64,000 bases of DNA from Epiperipatus broadwayi (Eukaryota; Onychophora; Udeonychophora; Euonychophora; Peripatidae). Position numbers and translations under genes: made by a program. The notes under the pieces were generated by a model. The model was not told where the DNA came from, ran no database searches, and was given only the letters and a program-made list of their open reading frames with translations. Where the stretch lies: assembly GCA_028023455.1 (NCBI GenBank), contig JAQFVV010000013.1:13466258-13530257 (forward strand), read 5' to 3'. This document shows positions 58,601-64,000 of the stretch, piece after piece; the stretch's first letter is position 1, and every line of letters starts with the position of its first letter.

Positions 58601-59210
58601 TGAAAATAGTTTTCTTCTTTGACTTTAATACAATGCACATAAACCTTAATTTTCCCTGGGGTATTGGAAATACTTTCACATTGTGTGTGAGGATCTGGCA
58701 CAGTTGGTCTTGATCATTTTGAGACTCTAATGCCGATTCTTGAACTTTTCTTCTCATGAGCTCTAGGTCTGAATCTTGAGTGATACAACCAACCCTGATA
58801 CGGATATTAATATTCAGGTCTCTAAAGGGGATTTGTTCTTTCCTGAAAATCAGCTTGCACTGGGAATAATCCTTAGCACACTGGTGTTGATATAAAAAGT
58901 CTGAGCCTATCATGATGTTGTGAATCAACCCAGTTACAATCAAAAAGGTGGTCCAACTGTGGTGATGCTGAGAGTCATTTCTAGACAAACCTGGTAATTT
59001 TCTGTTTTGATTTTCTTTCCATTAGCAAATGTTAATTGATCATTCTGGGTAGGTAAACCATATATGTTTTTTTTCAACTGGTCATACCATTCTTTTGATA
59101 TTAGGTAAACTTGATTTCCTGAGTCTAACAGGGCACAAGTTACCAGGTTTCTTATTTTGATATGAATGGTGGGACATGGAACAATGGGAATCTCTGATAA
59201 TGAGATGTCT
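58596..59210 (-). pseudogene. Gypsy protease relic
   Basis: The minus strand near 59140 reads LVTCALLDSGNQVYLISKEW with the D-S-G active site. 58988-58596 has HNIMIGSDFLYQHQCAKDY, the protease C-terminal element, and continues to the protease-RT linker. The active-site triad is intact, unlike ALLDSDN in the 33.3-kb element, but a frame change separates the two halves. Confidence 0.75.
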
Positions 59211-60811
59211 GCTTCATTGATGATAGTGGAGATGGGGTTTTCTTGTGGCCCCTTTATGTTTCTGAATCTTTTGTTGGGACACCATCACGAGAAACAATCT
59301 AATGGGGCTCTTAATAGTTTTTTGATTGATTTTGGTATCTTCTTTTTGGCATGGTTTGGTTTTGGTAATACTTTACTTGAGGCTGGCTATTTCATCTCTA
59401 TGTTGCTATGGACGGAGTTCAATTTCCAGGTCTTAATTAATTATAAAGAGTATTGCTGGTTTAGTGACAACCTAGAAGAAATTGCTCCCAGCATCCTCAA
59501 AGGATGGACTCTTTGGCAGATGTTGTTTTAAATTTCTTTAAATATATCAAAATGAGATTGATGGGATTCTATTATTTTTTCTTTCAATCTATATTATGAT
59601 TGGTGACCTTCAACTATAAAAATGCTTTGTGGTTTGATATAGTAAAAGTGGAAGATTCTAGAATTCAAGATCCATAAATCATAGTTCAACTCTGCTACTT
59701 CCAGTGCTTGATCTTCTTATACACTCCCAAGCAATACATCATTCAATTACTTTTTATTATCATAATGCAAACTTCAAAAGTGATAAGAATGTTTTAATTA
59801 TGGCTATGAGTAAAATAACCCTATATTAATAATTAAACAATTTTTACATTTTTTCTTTGTCTACCTGATTAAATTAAATGCTCTTCATGCTTTGTATTAT
59901 AAAGTATATAAATGCTTTAAAGTCATCCATTATAAAAGTAGAAAATATGCTTAATCCTGAGTTGAATTTTATCAACAATATTTATGAGAATTGGAATATA
60001 ATAAAAATATGCATTGTGTAGCTGATCTTGAAGAAAAAGATAAGGCCAGTTAGTATTAGGTTTGTAAACATTGTATATATAAAGATTATTGATATGAAAC
60101 CAGAAAATTTTATGCCCTGTGTCTTCTTAGAGAAATAGTAAATCTCTTGTATACATTATCTTTATGTTGTTCCATGTCTTTGTTAAAAACCTCCAATTAT
60201 ACCTGCACTTCTTAATCAAAGAGGAGAAAGTTGTGTAACTTAAATTATGCGTTTCTACAGTCTAAAAAGTTCTTATTTTAGTAAATTACTTTGAGTTTTT
60301 CAGGCTGCCCCATCTTTATTTTGTTTTTGGTATTTTTATAGACTCCTCTAAAGTTAAATTATTATTTCAATAGAATGAATCATATTTCAGAATTCAATAC
60401 AATTCTATTGGATTTTCTGACATAATAAATAGCCTGCATACATAAGTCATTAATGTTGTTGTTAGTAAACTAAACCATGATACAAAAGCATATGTTTAAT
60501 GTATGACATTATATATAACATTATTTAATAGAGTTTTGTTAAAAATGGTGCAATATTTAAATCTGTCTTAAATTTTGTGTGTTTATCATCAAAGAAAATT
60601 GGAATAATTTTCAGATTGCTTCTGCACAATTTTGGTTGCTTCTTGGTTTTCTTATTTTGACCTTTTTGATGCTACTCTTAATATAGACTCATTAATTTGT
60701 AGGTACAATATGTTAAATCAAAATGATAAAATATAGTACTCACAAAAATGGCCTATTATAATATTCTTTCTAGAGAGCTTATAATGTTAGATATTTTCAG
60801 CTATGATATGC
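59211..60811. other. AT-rich DNA, possible gag remnant near 59.2-59.5 kb
   Basis: Basic, stop-rich minus-strand sequence just upstream of the protease could be the end of Gag. The plus-strand open frame at 59166-59531 is the antisense of this region. From about 59540 on nothing was recognised. Confidence 0.4.
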
Positions 60812-61430
60812 CATCATCATCATTTTCAACCATTATCAATCTACTGCAGGATGAAAAATCTCTCCAAATTTTATCCAGTTTCTTCAAATGACAGCCTTTC
60901 TTTTTGGCATCACTTCAATAAACTTTTTTATTTCATCCAGACCTCTATATGTTATTGCTTTCTAGATTTTTTTCTATTTTTTATGATATAGTTTAAGATT
61001 TCAACTGTCCATCTATCATCATCTCTTCTAGCAATATGCACAGTTTTTATTTCAGTCTTTTCATCCTTTGGATGATGTCCATGATTCCCATTTATTTTTT
61101 TAGCCAAATATTTTATTTTAATCTTTTATTGTTATTGCCAACATGCTTGCCTTCACACCTTATTAAGTAATCTGAAGCTGTTCATTACTCTTCTGATAGG
61201 GTCTTTGTTTCAAAGCCATAAGCCTTTATCTTTAATCATATTTTCTTATTTTTATTTGATAACCATTGCAATATTTTCTGAAGTTCTGAAGCACTATTTG
61301 CAAAAACAATCTTGATAATGTATTTTTGTTCTCTTAACTCCCATTTTTAATCCAAAATACTTAAGCCAATAAACATCACATGATCACTATTTCTCATGCT
61401 TGCTTATAACTGTTATTAAAACAGGCAAAA

Positions 61431-61680
61431 CTATACATATTGCCACTCAATGCAAGCCAGAGTAATCAATGGATTCCAGAAGGTTTGTGGAGGATTGCAT
61501 TAGGAGATCCTAAGATCTAGATGCAGTGCTCTCAGATCCAAGGCTCCTCACTGAAGAAGACCACAAGCCAGAAACTTCTGGGGATATTGGATGAGTAGGC
61601 ACTAGATAGGGATTTTATGCACAAGCTTTCTGGCATCCATTGATTATTCTGGCTTGCACTGAGTGGCAATACATATAGAG
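61431..61680. mobile_element. Inverted-repeat element inserted in the RTE relic
   Basis: Arms of about 58 bases: 61431-61488 (ATACATATTGCCACTCAATG, AATCAATGGATTCCAGAAGG) and 61620-61677, its inverse. The interior contains a segment related to the right arm of the 28004-28268 element (AGATCCTAA, CTCCTCACTGA, GGATATTGG). The RTE sequence resumes on either side, so the element is the younger insertion. Another copy of one arm is at 16969-17043. Confidence 0.75.
61538..61590 (+). ncRNA. Decayed hammerhead-like motif (third copy)
   Basis: CTGAAGA at 61551-61557 fits the CUGANGA consensus, and GAAAC stands at 61571-61575. Between them AGACCACAAGCCA no longer forms a good stem II, and the cleavage triplet of the other copies (TAGTC) is TTCTG here. 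The flanks TCCTCA before and GGATATTGG after match the 28-kb motifs, so it is the same family, probably inactive. Confidence 0.35.
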
Positions 61681-63202
61681 AGTTTTACCAAAAAATACTT
61701 CTTATAAAACTGCCGTAAAAAGTTTTGGAAATATGAAATCATACAGTCACACATCCTTACTAATGTTAATTTTTTAGTATCACTATATAATCTAATCACT
61801 GCTATTGCATTTTGATAAATACTCTTCAGAATATAAAAATATCCCAGGTCTATATCTAGATAATTAAAAGTTTTAATTTTTATGTAAATGTTTATAAAAT
61901 AAAATGTCTTTTCATATTCTACAAATCTAAAACATAATGGCAACTTTTATTCATTGGTTCTTTCTAAAATATTTTTCAATACTTGGTTGCTATCCTTTCG
62001 GATCAATTTTATTTAAATACAAACTTAGTCTTTTGATTGGTTTGGGTCCAAAGTTTGTTGTTGATGATTTGCATTACCTTAACAAAAATCTTGCAAAAAA
62101 CTGATACAAAACTCACAAGTCTATCATTTCTAGTGTATTTTTATTGCTTCTCTTAAACATCAATGTTACTATTGTATTTTTTCTTGAAAATCATTATTAT
62201 TTAAATATTTGCCAATCATATTTATGGTTTTATCTGATTCTTTTAAGATATCAATAATAATTTTATTATTTTCTGGAGCTTTTCTCTTCATAAATTTAAT
62301 TGTCTGCCTTACCTCTTGATTTAAAATGCCTGGCAATTCAGAAGATATAGTAATTTTAGTAGCTACATTGTATGCTTATGTTTATTACTATATAATTCTT
62401 TATAGAACTTTTTCTCACATCTCACATTGTCATATTTTATTTTAATAAAAGTTCCATCTTTTCTTATTATTTCTAAACAATTTTTCTTTCAAAATCAAGA
62501 TATTGTTTTGTATTTGGAAATTTTTATTCTCATCTATAACTTTTCAATTTGTATGTATATATTTTATCATTTTTAATTTTTTATATCATTTTACAAAACA
62601 TTAGATACAGTATTTATTTCTTCTTATTTAATCATTTTAAATATCTTTTTAATTCATCTTTTCTTAAATCATTATCTTGTCTCAATTAAAAATTTACTTG
62701 AGAATTGCTGTCTTTTTGTATCAGCTATCTTTGTTATCAGCTATCTTTGTTGCAGTTCTTAACATTGTATCAGTTATCTTCTTATAGATTTCTGTTCAGA
62801 CTGAACCATTTTCAAAATCTGACACTATTTTAAAATGATTAATAAGTTTTTATTTAAATTCATTAATGGGTTCCTGAAGATTATGAATATCAATTGTTAA
62901 TGCTGTCTTTTTTTAAATAGTTTAGCATTAATATGTATCTTAGATCTCACTAATATGTATTTTCTGTTAGTCAAAATATAACCCAGTTCTACTGGGATGG
63001 TTTCATTGTATGGAGAGTTTGACACTGCTAGAATATACCATATATTGATATTAAATTTATTTATATAGTTGTTTAGCCATTTATTCAAATGTTTTTTTGG
63101 TACTTGTGTACTCTTCGGCAATGAAGAAAAAATAGTAAGCCTTCCTTTTTACATACTTGATAAAATAATAATCTTGTGAATGTCAAATAAACTTTATGAT
63201 TT

Positions 63203-63277
63203 TTTTTTTTAAGTGTCATAGCAACGGCCGGGACACGAACCCACAACCTGGGCAACTGCCTGCAAGTGCAAAGCAGT
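63203..63277 (-). mobile_element. tRNA-derived SINE-like retroposon, copy 3 (truncated)
   Basis: On the minus strand it retains the anticodon-arm region, a box-B-like GGTTCGTGTCC and the tail GCTATGACACTT followed by A (T-run at 63200-63210). Box A is missing. The 11-mer CTTTATGATTT at 63192-63202 and again at 63278-63288 is a clear target duplication. The short body indicates a 5'-truncated insertion. Confidence 0.75.
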
Positions 63278-63457
63278 CTTTATGATTTGAGCATTATTTT
63301 TTGTCAAAAAACATGTTTTTAAACGTGCACAAAAACATGTTTTGCAATGTGTTCCAAACAAAAGCTACTCTATTGCTACCTTTTGAGATTTTGGTTGCAT
63401 ATCATATTGAATTCTGTGGGTGTATAAAAATGTTTTTTTTGTCTCATTAATGTTTGT

Positions 63458-63625
63458 TGTTAACATTTGAAATTAGTTGTTGTTGTTACTTAATTCTGCA
63501 TTTAAAAAGTTTGTTGTTGAAATTTGAAATTAGTTGTTGTTGTTACTTAATTCTGCATTTAAAAAGTTTGTTGTTGAAATTTGAAATTAGTTGTTGTTGT
63601 TGTTACTTAATTGTGAGGTTTTTAG
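63458..63625. repeat. 57-bp minisatellite, about three copies
   Basis: GAAATTAGTTGTTGTTG recurs at 63469, 63526 and 63583, a period of exactly 57. Each unit contains TACTTAATTCTGCATTTAAA and GTTTGTTGTTGAAATTT. Because 57 is a multiple of three it gives a repeated open frame (63454-63648), but nothing supports expression. Confidence 0.85.
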
Positions 63626-63788
63626 TTTGTTTAATTTGTCATCTTTAATTTCAAGTTAGTTATTTTGTAAGTGTGAGCCCCATTTTGTGGATCCACCAAA
63701 TTAGAAGTATTGCCACTGTCTGATCTTTAACTGCCACGATAAAACATTTGTTGATCTCTCTGCATAGACTATAAAAAAATTAAAAAAA

Positions 63789-64000
63789 CAACAACAAATA
63801 ATTCAGAACAATAAAGAAATATAAAGTAGAAAACTTTTATAACCGGTTTTACACTTGCAAGTGAAAAAAAAAATGGAATCAAAATTTTACTAAACCTATC
63901 TTTTTTTTTTTTGGAAATACACAAAACCAAACAAATAATTCAGAACAATAAATGAATATAAAATAGAAAACTTACATGACTGCTTTTACACATGCAGGTG
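63789..64000. repeat. Direct duplication at the window edge
   Basis: AACAAATAATTCAGAACAAT starts at about 63790 and again at about 63929. Each copy is followed by TATAAA-TAGAAAACTT and a TTTTACAC-TGCA-GTG segment, about 71 bases in all. The second copy runs to the end of the window, so the array may continue. Confidence 0.75.

Larger units (their letters stand above)
55991..59210 (-). mobile_element. Gypsy-type retrotransposon pol relic
   Basis: Minus-strand Ty3/Gypsy pol in the standard order protease, reverse transcriptase, RNase H, integrase, over about 3.1 kb. All domains carry stops and frame changes. Gag and both LTRs were not recognised. It supplies, in decayed form, just the domains missing from the elements at 4.2-6.6 kb, 18.7-21.5 kb and 31.3-37.2 kb. 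Confidence 0.85.
60812..63121 (-). pseudogene. RTE-type LINE relic, longer but more decayed copy
   Basis: Minus strand, same family as the copy at 11.75-13.03 kb. The 3' tail is the inverted TGATGATGATG at 60812-60823. The C-terminal domain lies at about 60850-61080. The FADD region is disrupted (near 61310 the DNA still matches GTTTTTGCAAATA-TGCTTCAG of the other copy). Motif A and its surroundings are at 61943-61680 (PLCFRFVEYEKTFYFINIY against PLCLGFVDYEKAFDSINIS, with the catalytic D changed to E). The RT start with RPI-like sequence is near 62130. 63121-62897 contains GYILTNRKYILVRSKI, the end of the endonuclease. So this copy extends further 5' than the other. It is interrupted by the inverted-repeat element at 61431-61680. 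Confidence 0.75.

Noticed and set aside
59166-59531. 121-codon plus-strand open frame
   Set aside because: Overlaps the protease and probable gag end of the minus-strand Gypsy relic; hydrophobic composition arises from the antisense reading.
63454-63648. 64-codon open frame with repeated EISCCCYLILHLKSLLLK
   Set aside because: Produced by the 57-bp minisatellite period being divisible by three; no evidence of a protein.
1-64000. CRISPR arrays or bacterial defence systems
   Set aside because: Repeats present are long, inverted or microsatellite-like; none has the regular short repeat and unique spacer layout, and the sequence is clearly eukaryotic.

Overview
The window is AT-rich (roughly three quarters A+T by eye), nearly gene-free eukaryotic DNA. 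It is built almost entirely of decayed transposable elements set in featureless AT-rich sequence. No intact host gene, rRNA or bacterial-type operon was seen. The mix of RTE-type and other non-LTR retrotransposons, Ty3/Gypsy-type LTR elements, a hAT-type transposase relic, tRNA-derived SINE-like retroposons and several short inverted-repeat elements points to a metazoan. An invertebrate, perhaps an arthropod, is my best guess; the species cannot be fixed from the sequence alone.

Layout. 0-4.2 kb: AT-rich DNA with one small hairpin repeat. 4.2-6.65 kb: plus-strand Gypsy gag/protease relic. 8.9-10.65 kb: minus-strand hAT-type transposase relic with a recognisable C-terminal dimerisation domain. 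11.2-14 kb: two SINE-like copies flanking a 5'-truncated, fairly well-preserved RTE reverse transcriptase, followed by an unrecognised coding relic. 18.68-21.49 kb: structurally complete LTR element (two LTRs, primer-binding site, polypurine tract, near-matching target duplication) with gag, but with a coiled-coil reading frame where pol should be. 21.66-23.32 kb: terminal-inverted-repeat element carrying a ~340-bp tandem repeat. 23.6-28.3 kb: further inverted-repeat elements, including one whose two arms each carry a hammerhead-ribozyme-like motif. 28.4-30.6 kb: very old CR1/Jockey-like LINE split by a ~670-bp inverted-repeat element. 31.28-37.23 kb: minus-strand Gypsy element with both LTRs but with pol deleted from mid-RT onward. 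39.9-44.7 kb: minus-strand L1/Tx1-like LINE with an internal tandem duplication. 45.32-45.88 kb: comparatively GC-rich retroposed segment with poly(A) and an 11-bp target duplication. 47.54-48.11 kb: long fold-back repeat. 56-59.2 kb: minus-strand Gypsy protease-RT-RNase H-integrase relic. 60.8-63.1 kb: minus-strand RTE relic, itself hit by an inverted-repeat element carrying a third hammerhead-like motif and followed by a third SINE-like copy. The last 0.6 kb holds minisatellite-like repeats.

How the parts relate. The non-autonomous elements (SINE-like copies, the retroposed segment at 45.3 kb, the gag/coiled-coil LTR element, the inverted-repeat elements) would depend on machinery of the kinds also present here as relics: LINE-type reverse transcriptases, Gypsy-type pol and DNA transposases. 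No coding element in the window is uninterrupted. The least decayed are the gag/coiled-coil LTR element and the RTE copy at 11.75-13.03 kb. The observations most worth following up are the hammerhead-like motifs in inverted arms and the replacement of pol by a coiled-coil frame.
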